From the NCBI RefSeq assembly GCF_963662255.1, contig NC_085052.1:11429807-11493806 (forward strand): DNA of 64,000 nucleotides, read 5' to 3'. The position numbers and the translations under genes were made by a program. The notes below the pieces were generated by a model. That model was not told the DNA's origin. It saw only the letters and a list, made by a program, of their open reading frames with translations, and made no database searches. This DNA is from Cinclus cinclus. Lineage: Eukaryota > Chordata > Aves > Passeriformes > Cinclidae. Below are positions 1-13,325 of the stretch, in pieces. The number at the start of each line of letters is the position of its first letter. Position 1 is the stretch's first letter.

Positions 1-1769
1 TGGACTTGAGTACATAGTGATTGAAACCAGGAATACAGAGCAAAACAACTCTCCAAGAAACAAATTACTTAATGTTCCAGGAAATTTATTACAACAAACC
101 TTACTTCTCAACTAATGTTTTCTTTATATTAAAAAGGGCAATTAGTACAATTATCCCTGCATGGGATGATGACTGCGGGCAAAATTAGAGAAAACTGGGA
201 AGTTACATTATTCACATTCTAGCAGAAGTTAGTACAGAAATTATAGGATGGAATGCAATTGGCATATACAAAATGCAATCCACAGTGATTCCCCACACAA
301 CACAGCCTGCAACCCTGTGTACAGACTAAGAGGGATGAAATGAAGGTGGGAGCAGGTGGAGACATGGCAGCCAGATCTGCTGTAATCCTTGCAGGGATGG
401 GAAGTTGATTGTACCACAGAGCTGATAAATCACACAGCAGCTGTCAGCCAAATGAGATAGGAGATGTCTTGCTGCTGAACCAGCAACTGTGGCAAAAGAG
501 CTCTCTGCAGATGAGCTTGGTTCACCCACACATCCATCCCAAAATTACCTGCCTCCAAGGTACAACAAGCCCTCACTCAGCATGTGCTCTGTATTTCATT
601 GACTATGTTGTCAGAGCAAAGCAAGAGACTTTTACACCAATGAGAAACAAAAGTATGTATGACTGGAGTCACTCGGCTCTACCAAAAAGGAAAGAAATAG
701 TATAAGGGTGAATTAAGGATGGGGACAAGTCAGGGAAGACTCCACTGTGGGTTCTGGGATCAGCCAGTGGGCTGAAATGATCCTCTCCCCCATAGGGAAC
801 TCCTATTGGGTCAGAACTGCATTCAGGGCATGATGAATGACTATCTTGAGCAACTTCCATTGGTGATTTGAGCTTGGCTGTGTATTGCTTTCAATTCAGT
901 TTAAGTGCAGCTGGCAGGAGCAGATGACATGATCACCTAAAACAGGGAGATCCAGGAGGGATATATATTATAATAAAGGATTCAACTCTTACACTGTTGG
1001 TACATGCCCCTGATCAAGTTAGTCAGGCCACCCTTTGGGTGTACTGGATTGTTCAGTGGAGTCCCCATAACAGGACATCAACAGACTGGTAAGGCACAGG
1101 AGAGAAGTCACATTTTATTTTATATCTTTGTTGTGGACATTAACCACTAGCAAACCATAGACAAGCCATGAACAGCACAGGCCCAGTATAAATATGAACG
1201 CTGTTTGTTACAGCTGGCTACACACACCTCTGGAGAAGGTCCTATTGATCTGATGGAGAGGAAGATAATATTTTAATAACCATTTAGTTAAAATAAATTG
1301 TTAATGAACTGTTTACACATGGAAACTTTTAAGCATTACTCAACTTTCTGTCCAATTTTACTGCAGAGCGACCTTTGCAATAAGTGCTATCAGCTAGCAA
1401 AACACAAAATTAAAAATCTGAAAGAGGAGTATTCTCTTTTTCATTAGAGTTGGGAGAAATTTATGGTATTCTATTTGCACATCTCCATATTGGTTTAATA
1501 TCTGTTACGCTGCCCAGGAATTTTATGTAAAATAGGTCAAACAAAAATCCAGCAGATTATTTCTACAGACTTCCAGAAGTAGCACAGGGTGTACTCACTT
1601 GCAGATTGTGTCCCTCCATTAATCACAAATTAACAATAAAAACCAGTCCAAACTGGTCCTCCATTAATGGCTATTCTCAGCCTATTTTGGGTATTTCTCC
1701 TGAACACAACAGAAATGGTTATGCATATCAGAAGGAGCTAACTCAAGCTGGTGAAAGTATTTCACGTTT
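1..1769. other. Unique A+T-rich DNA, no gene seen
   Basis: No frame here has a recognisable domain, and the longest open frames are under 100 codons. T-rich stretches near 80-90 and 1110-1130 would read as AATAAA-like polyadenylation hexamers on the minus strand. A donor-like CAA|GTGAGT lies on the minus strand near 1595. These are common by chance and I could not join them into a transcript. The segment could be intergenic, intronic or a 3' UTR; the sequence alone does not decide. Confidence 0.5.
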
Positions 1770-1816
1770 CCCCCCCCCAAAAAAAATCTAATCAAATCAA
1801 ACCAATCAAACCCACC
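1770..1816. repeat. Low-complexity C9-A8 run followed by TCAAA-rich tract
   Basis: Nine C are followed directly by eight A, then about 30 bases of irregular ATCAAA/CAAACC repeats. This is a short simple-sequence tract of no evident function. Its length is probably unstable and easily mis-sequenced. Confidence 0.7.
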
Positions 1817-4800
1817 AGGTCAAGCATAAAATCAGATCTGTGGCTTCACTGTATGTGTGGTAAGTGGCAAAACAAGACTGAGGAAGCAAGTGTTTTAACT
1901 GAAGGTGTTTAACCAGGTCTGGTTAACTTGACATCATGAAGGATTAAGGGCAAGCAGAATCCCAACCAAACCCCCAAATCTGACAGATGCTGAAGCCTTC
2001 ACCTAACAAAGAAGCTTTTAATCCCTTGGTAGTGATGGAAAGAGTGCACCATAGCAGTGTCTAAGGACCACTAACACTGGACATTACAGGAGACACCAGA
2101 ATAAAGACCTTCATTTCTACAGCAGGAGCTGCCTCACTGCGTGGGTCACACAGCAGCACAGCCCACTGCAAGGGCAAACCAGAGGGAGATGTTTATTGCC
2201 TGAATTATAACTCCTGCTGTGTAGGAGACAGGCAGAATCTGGACCAGCACTCTTTATCATTTATTAACTTCACTCAGTCTCATGATCTATTTCTGTCATT
2301 CAAGACAGAACAGTCAGACATAGGCTTCACATCAATCAGTGCCAAACAAGTGGTAAAAATATTACTTGTCTGCATCCAAATTTTTTTTTGTTATGGATCT
2401 ATTGAGTTAGAGGAAATGCCAGACTACAAATACATAGCATATTCATCAAAAGTCCCACCTTTATCTTGTTGGGTTTTTTTCCTTCCACTGCTGCTAAGAA
2501 AAAAGAAAACCCTTGTTGAAAAATTTATACTGGAACAATTTAGCATTGGAGAAAAATAGCCATGTCAGCTCACAACAGAAAAAACTACTCAGAATGGGAG
2601 AATTTCTTGCATTGTACCCTCTCTTCACTCCAGAGCTGCCTGATTTAACAGCTTCCAAAAGCAGCAGGGAATTTGCTGCTTTAAATTGCTTTCCATGTGC
2701 TCCTGTGGATCTCTCCTACACGTGCTCAGCTGAGCAAAGGTGAAACCTGTCCCAAGGGAAGGTGGCTCTAGCCTTGAAATAGAGCAATTAATGCTGTAGA
2801 GTGACTGAAGAGTCGCCTTTAGCAGAAGATTGAGTGAAACTTCCCAAGAGTACCAGGGTCACTGTTATATCAGATCTGCCTGTTAAAGAGGGGACAGTTT
2901 TGTTTTTAGAGCAGAACTTGCTCTGGTGAAGAGGTTCACAGGCTTCTGTATGAAATTACCATGTTTGGAATATTCCTCAGGCTAGAAATGCCTTCGGATG
3001 AGTGGGCTGTATCCTGATGTCATACATCAGATGGACCCAGGGCCCTTCAAGAAGTTACAGCTGTTTAGGATATGGCCCTTGTAAGCTCCCCAAGGCCACC
3101 TTAGTCCAGCACACAGACCAGGGTTCTGCTGTGAGCACCCCAGCAGGAGCAGGTAGAAGATTTCAGCCCTTCTCCAAATTGATGGCTGCTGGTGCTCAAC
3201 TTCACAAGGGAAATCCCTCGAGCAGAACAAGGCAAACCCAGCCAGGCAACTTTGCTACTGTTAGATGGGCAGCTGGGGCAAGGATCTCTCAGACACTGCA
3301 CACCCTCTTTCCAGCACTGTCTTTCTGCAGCCATAAGAGGAACCCCTTATCCCAGGTAGGGATGAAGAGTTTAGTATATCTCAATGCATTTATTCCTCTC
3401 CTGAGCAAAGCTGTCAGAAATCAGTGAGCTGTCAGCAACAGCTCGAACTGTATAATTTAATCTCTAGGATCCTACAGAGCTCATATGACAATAGATGTCC
3501 ATCCCACATTCTTCTGGGGACCACACTATTCAGCACACTGTGACAAAACACAAGGGTACAGAAAAAAAATGGATGAGACAGAGTATTTTGAGTGTGAAGA
3601 GAAACAAGGTTAGTTAAATGCTTCCTAAACAAAAGGTCATAGAAATAAATTCACTTCCTACTTCCCAAAGTCCAAATAGGGCTATATTAGATCTTCTGCC
3701 TCACTGTTACCTTGTTCTAATTTTTAAGTGCTCACACCATTTTCCAGGGGATTGCTTTAGTAGCCTTCTTCCATTTGGGTAGAAGGAGAGGAACATGAAA
3801 CTTCCCTTTAGTGAATGATAAGGAGATGATGACTCTCAAACTAGGCTATTTACCCATGCAAGGGAGGTTCTTCAAGTGAGTATGTATTTCAAAAGGAAGG
3901 GACTTTTGGAGCAGACTAAAGACTGAAAGAAAGACAGAGACTGAAAGAAAGGCTTGCCTACATTCACTGGATTATTGCAACTATATCAAGAACATGTTTA
4001 GTTGTGCCAGTTATTTTTTCACCTAACCTAAACAAACTTTAAAGTCTCAGATAATGACTAAACAGTCAGTGTTTCCTAAAATCAGGAACTAGCAACCCAC
4101 CTATGGACCAACCTGAAAAAAGGAAGAGTCTTACGAGCCTTACAGGACTCAAGTTGGCCAAGCTAAACCCCCATAACACATGTATTTTTTGGTTTAATGG
4201 AATTCTAAAATGGAATTTTTTAGAATCCCCCCACCTCTTTCAGAGAAAAATGTTTAAACTCCTGATCTCAATGTCTCTACCAAGAAATGAGAAATTTAAT
4301 TCCTGATAAGCATCAGCCCAGTTAATTTCAAAAAATTAAAGCATAAGGGCAGGTAGAACAACATACAATAAAAGGAAGCTACCCAGCAGGTCACTGATGA
4401 TGGGATTTTCTAAGATGCTAATGAAGATATATTTAAATTCTACTGGAACTTGGCACTTTAACCTTGAGGCAAAATTTGCTTAGTGAGTTCCACAGAATTT
4501 TAACTTCCCATGAACAGCCTTATTGAGTTATGCCAAGCTGACAAGTGTCAGCACAGTTTCCTACAGCCAGCAATATCCCAACCCTCATATATTGCCAAGG
4601 GCTCCTTTCAGGTTTGCTTTAGTCTGACAAAGACCCCTTCAGTTCTGAGCAGAAATATCCAGGTTCCACTCATCCACTAACATGAGCTCCCAAGTGAGCA
4701 ACCTATACAGCAGGAAAACATAGTAAAGCAGGAGAATGATTTACCAACATTTTTATTGCTTCTTTAAATGTTTTTCCTGTTCCAGTTAGAAGCCATATTT

Positions 4801-7800
4801 ATTCTATAAAAACCTCAAGCTCTGAGCAGTGAAAATGAAACAGGAGCCCAGAAAGCTCCTCTGGAATCTGGCTGAAGAACTGTCCAATTGCAGTCCAACA
4901 TTGCAAGGTAAAAAGAGGAACACAGGGATAGCACAGGAGAGTCAATAAGTCTGTGCCATCAGTAAAGCACCACAGAGGCCAGACCTCTGCCTCTGTGCTC
5001 TGATCAAGCAGTGTCTCTGGCTCACATCTGGCAGAGTGGGAAGAGCACAGCAGCACAAATGTTTGATTATCCTTCTTAAAACATTCAGTTCAAACTCCAG
5101 CCTTGTTCCACACAGACACATTTCAGGGGCACATCCTCCCATTACAAGGAGCAAAGGAAACAGAGCTTTGAACATGACTAGAAATAAACTATCAGAGATG
5201 GAAAGATCATTATATCTCTTAAAAAAAAAAAAAAAACAAGACATTAAGGACTTTGTTTCACTTCATTTGATGTCTGGTATTTGATGTCAACACTTCAGAA
5301 ACAAAACAAGTAAAGTTGTTTGAGTTTGGTTTCCTTCTTTATATAATTCACTTTTTTTTCTTGCAGTCAGTGGCATTAAAAGGGTCTCAATAGTTATAGG
5401 TAACAAAGTATGTCTCTATCACCATAAATACTTTGCAAAGACAGGAAAAGTGCAGTACTTTGTGCTTTGTACAAGCTGTAAGTATTGGGTGAAAAGAGAC
5501 CCAGGGATCTCTGTACTAAAGACTATTTCCAACAGCTTTTGTGTTTCCTGTGCATTGTCCAATCCTCTGAATGTCAAAAGTCCCACACTGTTTTGTTAAA
5601 AAGAAAAACATGCCATGCACTACTAATTGAGTAAATCAATACACAGAGAAGGCCATGAAGGGAATGAAATGTTTTTGACACATACAAGCAGTTGTTTTCA
5701 ATGTGCACAAGAGGAAAAAACCTGCTTGCCCTTTATGCCTTAATTAAGACAACCTCAGGAACATGGGGTGAAAGAACCTTTCCTCTGCACCCTCCTCACC
5801 ATTCTGCTCTTAGCTCCCTGCTGGTTGGCCATTAGTAACAGTCAGAAGTCTGTGAACACAAAACAAGTCACTGCAGTCTCCAAGAAGGGATCCAAACATC
5901 AGGTTGGGTTCCCACCAAGCTCTAGAACAGCCTCAGAAATCCATGAAGGGAAATGTGTGACAGACTGTTGCCATATCAGAGGCTTGATATAAAGTGTATT
6001 TATAGGGTCCAATCACATGAGCTACCTAAAGTCTTGGGTAATTTTCTTTCATTTACTAATATCTACAATTCTTGAATATTTTAAATCCTTTGTCTCCAGA
6101 AAGGCTTTCCAAGGACATTCTTACAAAAACTTTTACAGCCAAGAGTCTAACAAAGACATCAATTTTGGTAGAAAACTCTCTCCAGAAGCTTCCTCTGTGC
6201 TGATGAGCACCCATGAAATAGCCTAAGACAGCTTGCTTTGAAAACACTGTAAGGAGCTCCATGGAAGCCTGGCTTTTGAAGCTGCTGAGATTTACCCTTT
6301 CCCAGTGCTTTTCTTGCAGTGCCAACCTCTGCAGAGATATTTACTGCAATGCAAAGATGAACAACCTCCTCCTTCTGGCTGCTGGAACCCAAAGTTCTGT
6401 CTAGTAGCTCTTGGTGCAGTGCTTTTCTGCCCTGTTTGTGTCTCCCTGGAGGTCAGGCCATGAAGGGCTACCTGTGTGAACTGCTGTGGTGGCAAATGGC
6501 AGAGAGAATCTATGATGCTCTGTGGGATCTACATCTGGTTTCTGTCCTCCAGAAGAACTATATGCAGAGATTCATATTCCCTACACATGCTGCTGGCTTA
6601 GATTAATACTTTGGAGGCCTCAGCCTGCTTTCCTCATGAAATCTAACTCTTAAAAGCAATCTAGTGTGGACTGACAAAGAGCCATTTCAGTCTTCCAAGG
6701 ATTTTCATCCTTTTGTTTACTGCCATCTTTGAGATCCTCAAGCTAGGATGGGAAGGGAAAGTAGACACAAGACAAGTTACAGCAACCACAGACTGAGCTC
6801 AATTAAGGCATGCCTGTCTACCCCTAGATGCACATATCCCTACAGCTAGACAGATAAGGGAACGAGGAACAAAATTATAATATGTAATTTTCTGCCAGTC
6901 AGAAAATTAGATTAAGAGATCTGAAGCCTGTGAAATTGCGTATGACCAAATCAAGATACATTATGGAAAACATTTGTGCCACTTGCTGTGGCACAAAACT
7001 GGAACAAGATGAAATCTTCCTCCCATGCTTCAAATTTGGGGTCTACAGGAGGATGTTTAGAGCTCAGTCCTGCCCTCACTACTGGTTTAAGTCTTATTTG
7101 ATTTTCAAATACCTGTAGAGCATTACCTGAAAAGAAGACACTCTGTGCCCATCAAATTCCAGGGTCTGTTGTTGGCATATCTGCATGCACAATACCCCTT
7201 AGTGCTCTGACATTGGAAGTGCAAACAGCTTATAGACATTCAAAGTCCCTGTGGGTGCCACTTCTTGGCTCAGTTCAGGAGGAACCTAATCCTCTTTACA
7301 CCTTCCCACAAGTCAGACTCTGAAGTGCTTCCTTTTAAGGACAGAATCAGTGCATTACTCAATGCACACAGGTAACACCAACATTTCCACATCCCTTCTC
7401 TTTGTTCCTCCCATTGCTCCACATCCTCTATATTCCAATCCTATTGCTTGCTAAAATTCAGCTAGATCATGACTGTCTAGTCATGTCTAGTTGAAAGCAA
7501 AAAAGTTGTTCCAGTCCTGAATTAAAATTTATCCTGAAGAGACCAGAATTGACAGAGCTTGTTTTGTGATAATTTCTCACCACTCTCTTGAAGGAGGACA
7601 ATAATCTACCAACAGTAGATTTTGTTCCAAGGAAGCAATATAGAATATTTATGGATGTGGTCAAAATCTGAGCCCAAACCTCTAGCTTCTATCTGAAGAT
7701 CTGAGACAAAAAGAATTACTTCAATTCTCAACATGCCAGGAGACTACAGAAGGAAAGATTAAGTGACTAGTCAAGAAAATCAGTGGCAAAACCATTTACA

Positions 7801-8589
7801 CTTGTTCTTGCTCCTGCATGACACCAAAGAAGAAACAACCCTATTGGCCTGATGGAGCTCATGGTATCCATCAAGAACCTGGTTGTCCTGTCACTTAGTT
7901 TATGCAATCATTTGGTGTCATGATCTCAGGGTGAAATCATAAAATACCCCTTGTGCTTTTCATTTTTATGACTTCATAGAATAATACAGTACCAACTTTA
8001 CTTTTAACTCCCTGAATTTTAATGACTATGAGTATCAGAAAATCTCATATACTCCATGATCACAGGACCCTTGGGCTGAGAATGCTGACCTGGAAATCCT
8101 CAAGAGTAGATCAATCTGACTTTTTTCTAATAAAGGTTTTTTTAAGATGAATTCTCTCTGTCCACACATATTGTGCAAAGTTCTTCTCATTAAATGAAAC
8201 AGTAATAGTTTCCCAGCATAATCAAAACTATTCAGAAGACAATATTAGCTGGCAGAAAATATCAAACTGCCTTGAGAAGTATGATGAGTTTACTCAGCTA
8301 CTCTTTAAATATATATGCATTTTCATCTCTGCTTCTGCAATTAAAAATTTGCATTTAGGTTTAGCATCTTTGAGTGGTCTAAAATTAGGACCTAATAAAT
8401 AATACAAATTAAAAATTAGGAATAAGTTCAACACTGCAATGTACTACATAGCATGTCTTCTGTAAAACTGAGCTCAGTAACACCCCAACCTAACATGGAC
8501 CTTCCCATAAACAAGTGAGCAAAAAGTCATTGAGGAGAAATTCCAGATATTACAATGCCTTCACATCCCAGGATAGAGTATGAGATAAC
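1817..8589. other. Unique A+T-rich DNA, no gene seen
   Basis: About 6.8 kb without a supportable gene. Contents noted: an A16 run at 5221-5236, an imperfect 12-bp-arm inverted repeat at 4199-4228, and a short duplicated AGACTGAAAGAAAG motif near 3918-3951. An open frame at 5768-5992 begins with a hydrophobic, signal-peptide-like run, but it starts at GTG and the upstream ATG at 5763 is closed after one codon, so it is not credible as a gene. No repeat family was recognised with confidence. Confidence 0.5.
5221..5236. repeat. Poly-A run (A16)
   Basis: A pure A16 mononucleotide run with no recognisable retroposed sequence on its 5' side. It is most simply a mononucleotide microsatellite rather than the tail of a processed pseudogene. 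Confidence 0.75.
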
Positions 8590-8720
8590 ATATAATCAAA
8601 GAATTACAGAAGATACAATTAGCAAATGACCTTGTCTAATCTATTTCTATACCCTCAGGAATGACCACTTTGATCTAAACCAATCCCATCAAATCTTAGT
8701 TTTTCTTAAGGGTGATATAA
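8590..8720 (-). mobile_element. Possible very old CR1 3'-end remnant (antisense)
   Basis: The segment opens with ATAATCAAAGAATTACAGAAG, then has TGACCTTGTCTAATC, then a stretch with ACCAATCCCATCAAATC. The order and spacing resemble the 3' end of older archosaur CR1 copies read on the opposite strand: the AATCA.AGAAT tail, then a 'gacct..gtc.aatc' block, then an 'accaa.cc.aac.aaatc' block. Identity is low and no ORF remains. A chance resemblance is quite possible, so I give low confidence. Confidence 0.3.
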
Positions 8721-11700
8721 ATAATGTCTTTCAAATTGTTTAGAAACACACCTGCCTCCAAAGTTTTTGGAGTGAAAAGTTAGGTCAGAGTTCTTTAAAG
8801 AACGGTTCCTCCTGTCAGATTTCCAACTTTTTATACTTTTGGTGAAGGCTGGCATCTTAAAACAAGTTTCCTTCACAACCTCACAGGCTCTGGTCAAACA
8901 CTCTGCAATGATGATTTCTGCCTATTTCACATATCTCCTTCCACCAGCTTCCACTGGTCATTCCAACACAAATATATCCAGAAAGTTCTCAACACTGAAA
9001 TCTTCAGAATTTTCCAGAAGTGCAGCAGCATGAAGAAACTACCTAATCAAATCCAAACAGAAATTGTCCACAGCTCCAATCAGAGCTGCTTCTTGCAACA
9101 CTGGAGATTCTTGGAGGTTATTTAATGGCTTCTAAACCAACTATTCAGTAGGAGAAATGAATTCCACTAGAGACACAGTTCTTCGATTGGGAGCCAAAAG
9201 GCAAGATCTTTAATCCTGATAATTAAAACAGTGGTGCACTAATTGAAAGAAGCAGGGTATAAGCCACCTTCTCCCAAACAGGTTTTAACCCTCTGAACCA
9301 CAGCTCTCATAAGTTTCCTCTGATTTTGATTTGCTATTTCACACCCTTGACTCCAAAAGTTAAAGTTATGTGGTGGAGTCACTGCCATATTCAACACTAT
9401 CAGATTTACATCAGCTCACTTTGAGTGTATTTTGGGAGAGGGGAAAAGAAAAAACATGCAAAACACAAAATATTCTCAAAACAATTTTGTACAAAAAATT
9501 GCATCTTTGGTGGGAACAGTTTTATAAAAAGTAGAGAGTGGAAAATTAAACTCAGCATTTAAAAATTTCTGGAGCAAGCAAGCTTTCATTTTTTTTCAAA
9601 ATCTGCAAATTTCTCTGAATCCTAGCACTTCTCAGGTTGCATTTTAATTTTTGGTTTTTCACTGGCTATAGTTAGTACATCCATCTGCAAAATGCTGCAG
9701 AATTATTTGAGAGGAAAAGCTTATGCATATGAAATAATTTTTACGTATGTACTTATAAAAGTATTTCTAAAGTCACTTCCAGTATGCCAATTCTATTTCT
9801 TCTTATATTAATCTAATGTTTAAAAACATCTTTGCTGTTCTATGATCATGAATTGATTCCTAGCTGCTCAATCTTTAGAAATACACATATACTTTGCTGG
9901 AAACATTATATTTAGACATAATCATAAGCTTCAGAGTTCCAGAAAGCAGCTGTGGAAAGAAATGCATCAACTGATTTGGGATCTGCCATGGTGTATGGAA
10001 TTAGATATTTTCTCAAAAAGAATGTCACGTATTAAGTCACCCATTAAAGGTACCAAGAAAGAGTCTTCAGCAAAACCTACATTCTCTTTTCATTGATAAC
10101 CAAGGAGTGCCCTTTCCAAACTGATTTCAGCAGCAAGAGACATCTGAAGGCTGAGTAACATACTGCAAGCAAACAAGCAATTCCATTCAACAGCCCATTT
10201 CTTGAACACTATGCAATGAGTCTGCTTCAGATTATTAGACCCAGAGTTACATTACTAAACATGGTGAGGTTTTTCAGGCACTCAGAACAATCAATACACC
10301 CTTTGATATGAAAATTCCCAATCTGGGGAGTTAGTTGAAAGAAATCTGATATCAGCTCTCGAGTCTGATTCTATTTGTTTCGTTCCAATTTTTGTCAAAT
10401 CTAAAATTATTGATGTGTCTAGAGGGAAACTATTTTCAAAGCCTTAGTAATTATGAAAATAGGAGAAGTTCATACTGACATCTGATTGATGACATTTCTC
10501 AAGTACTTTAAACGTCCATGGAAACTCATCACAAAATGGATGAGATTATCTAGCACACTTTATACTGCAAAGAAAGGAGATTAAAATGAATTGGGGTTTT
10601 TTGTTTGTCTGTTTTTTTTAAGCCAGCAGTCAAAGACAACTGAGACTGCAAGTCAGCTTATGTGCTGTAGCTCAGCACAGTGACCTGAATAAGGGTCCAT
10701 TCCTTGCCATCATCACAGGGGGTGTAAAGTCAGGATGTTGGAGAAATCTTTGCATCAGAATTGTACCAGCACCAGCAAGCTGGAAATCTAGCCTCAATCC
10801 TACAGATCTGGACCCAAAAATCCAGTCCTACAAACATCCCAAGGCTGATAATCTCCACGGGTGGAAGGACTGCCAGGTACTTCAGCAGCAGCTTCTGTTC
10901 CACATCCCTCAGAGTGTGCACAAACACAACCCACATGAAATAACAGGGGGCACGACCACCATTCATCTCCAAACTATATCAATATCACCAGTGGTTCATA
11001 AGACAGAAAATCCTGGGGCCAGACATCCTGTGAAGTGCAGTGTCCCAATTCTGATAGTCCTCGTGCCATTTAACCCAATAACCTACTTTTCATTAAAGTA
11101 AGCAATGTACATAGTGCTCTTCCTTGAAAGAAGAAAGAGAAGGTGAATAGAATCCCTCTGCTCCTCTGGATTTTGCTGCTGGCTAATTATTCATTTGCAA
11201 TTTATCAGGTAATTACACATGTGCCTTGGCCTTTGAAGACTTAGGGGCATACTTTATTTAATGGCTAGTAATTACACAGGCCTCCTCTGATCCCTATGCT
11301 CTAACAGGAAGGTTTTTCTGGTTTTGTCCTTGTGCTGTTAGGTCTAGAGCTTAAAGACCCCAGGACAGATGGCTATCCTGTTGCACACAGAAGGAGGCTT
11401 ATACTTCATGTGATAGTACAGGGTTCCCCAATAATTATCTGTTAATGCAACAAATTGTTTCCTTCAGAGCTCAGTGTTGATCTGTCTGTTTACAAATAGG
11501 TGAAAAATTACCGAGGTGCAAAAGGCAATATGAAGACCAATTCACTGCTTATTTTTCCCTGGGAACAGCCCAATATGCAGGCCTTGCTCTTCAGCTCAGC
11601 ATCTACACAAGCCCACTGCTGCAGCTGTCTGCCTTGGTATGCAACACCACTGGAACGTCCCTGTGAGACAGGGCCCGAGTCTCAAAATATATCTATGCAG

Positions 11701-13047
11701 AAAAGACAAACAGATATGGCAGGATGCAAAATTCTTCGAAACCTGGCAAAGATTGTTGAATAGCACAGCTGGAGGGAACGGGACTTCAGGAAGGAATGCT
11801 GCCAGAGATGGGAAATATTGACAGTAGTTACAGTTGTGGAGAACAGGTTTTGCATTTGCTGCAATCAGTGTTTGTGGAAGAAGGTGGTGTTTGTGAGGAT
11901 TATGCTCATGTAATTGCGTGTGAGACTTAACTGTGGTCATTTCATCATGAGAATGCTCAGAAAAGATGAGGTAGATTAGCCAGTGGCAGGGAAGCATTAC
12001 GCATGAATTAGGGTTCCTTACATTCCCAAATGGATATCGTTGTGCTGGAAGTTTTAAAGCCCCTCATTCTTCTAACATAAGGCCACTTTATGTCTGAAAG
12101 AGGGTGTTCACCTGAGTTTGGAGGCTAATTTATTCCAAGACTTGATAACTCATGTGAGGCACAGGTATTCTTCTCTAGACAAACTTACTGTCCCACTTAC
12201 TAAAGAACCTTTAAAGTTTGCAGGCTCCAGACCCATGAGAAAGGTACTTACATATGCCTTCAAACAAGAGGGGACTTCAGAGATTGTAATATCCAAATCA
12301 AACACTTGCATCTCTAACCCCTCTTCAAGGCTTCTGAACACCTTGGATTTTGGCAATGGATTAACTCCAGAGCAGAGTAGAAACGTGAACCTACCACTCC
12401 TAGCTCAGCTGGTAGTCAAATCATTTGCTCATCTGTGATCTGCACTAGCTGAATCAATCAGCTCACATGAAAGGCAAATGATCTCTTAAGCTTCTTATAA
12501 TAAAATAATTTCTCTTTCTCACCTAAGGCAAACAACATCTTGGAAGCCATCCTAAGTCAGCAAGACTGAAGCAGCATCTGACATAATGAGTTAATACTTC
12601 CAGACTAAGAATTCAGAGGGAAAAAAAAAAAAAGGAAAAAAAGTGTCTTTCACAAGTAATGAGATCAAGCTAATAGGTCCAGTGATGGCAGATAGTACTT
12701 ATGGATGCAGAAGATTTTGCAGAGGGTTGTAAGTCCAATAAAAATTATTGTTCTGCATCTGTACTGTTTCTTCATTTAACTGTGCATCAGTTCTACTGAA
12801 AACGTTTGTCCCCTTTCACATGCACATTTACCTGTTCCTGCTATTAAATCAGTAGCATCCATGTCACCTGAGACCAGCCAACCTTGCAAATACACCACCT
12901 CTGGGACAGGGAATGACTATTTTAACAGAAAGCCATGAGAGGCCAGACTGGAGATCCTGTGAGGGACAGGCAAATGAGAATTAATGTGGTCTCTTGATTC
13001 CCAGAGTTAGCTGGCCAGGTAACCCTGCTCTGAAGAAACAAGTAGAA
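8721..13047. other. Unique A+T-rich DNA, no gene seen
   Basis: No coding region is supported. An A13 run lies at 12621-12633, with a further A7 after two G. Two A+T-rich parts look like candidate regulatory sequence. One, near 9700-9780, has a POU-like ATGCATATGAAAT. The other, near 11160-11300, has two identical TAATTACAC motifs in a setting rich in TAAT. The ORFs at 11500-12000 and 12118-12438 overlap one another on both strands and show no family resemblance. Confidence 0.5.
12621..12642. repeat. A-rich mononucleotide tract (A13-GG-A7)
   Basis: A simple A-rich tract interrupted once by GG. No retroposon body is recognisable next to it. Confidence 0.7.
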
Positions 13048-13325
13048 GCACAGAATCATTTAGGTTGGAAAGACCTTTAAGATCAAATCCAGCTGTAAAA
13101 CTAATACTGTCAAGACCACCACCAAAGCACATCCCTAAGGGCCACATCTTCATGTCTTCCAATTACCTCAAATCAAGTGAACCACTCTCCTGGGCAACCT
13201 TTTCCAGTGCTCCATATCCTTTCTGGGAAGAAATTTTCCCTAATATCCAATCTAAACTTCACCTGTGCAACATAAGGCTGCTTCTTCTCATCCTGTCATT
13301 TGTAAGCAGTATCAGAGGAGAAGCC
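13048..13325 (-). mobile_element. CR1 LINE, 5'-truncated 3' end (antisense)
   Basis: The plus strand reads CACAGAATCATTTAGGTTGG, then AAAGACC..AAGATCAAATCCA. This is the complement of the conserved avian CR1 3' terminus. Further in come blocks matching the usual order of the element: CACATCCCTAAGGGCCACATC, TTTTCCAGTGCTCC, GAAATTTTCCCTAATATCCAA and CTTCTTCTCATCCTGTC. The last 20 or so bases, around 13300-13325, still align loosely with the ACC..GAGAAGAGACC part of the family. The copy is truncated at its 5' end (the high-coordinate side), as is usual for CR1, and has scattered substitutions and small deletions. It is a dead fragment without reverse transcriptase function. CR1 copies normally lack target-site duplications and none is seen. 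Confidence 0.9.

Noticed and set aside
5768..5992. 74-codon frame beginning like a secretory signal peptide
   Set aside because: The start is GTG, and the nearby ATG at 5763 is followed at once by a stop in its frame. No splice acceptor supplies another start.
7745..7800. MIR-like stretch AAAGATTAAGTGACTAGTCA followed by CAGTGGCAAAACC
   Set aside because: It resembles the complementary core of a MIR SINE (taagtgacttgcc..cagtggcagagc), but only about 45 bases match and no tRNA-like head is visible. Too short to call by eye.
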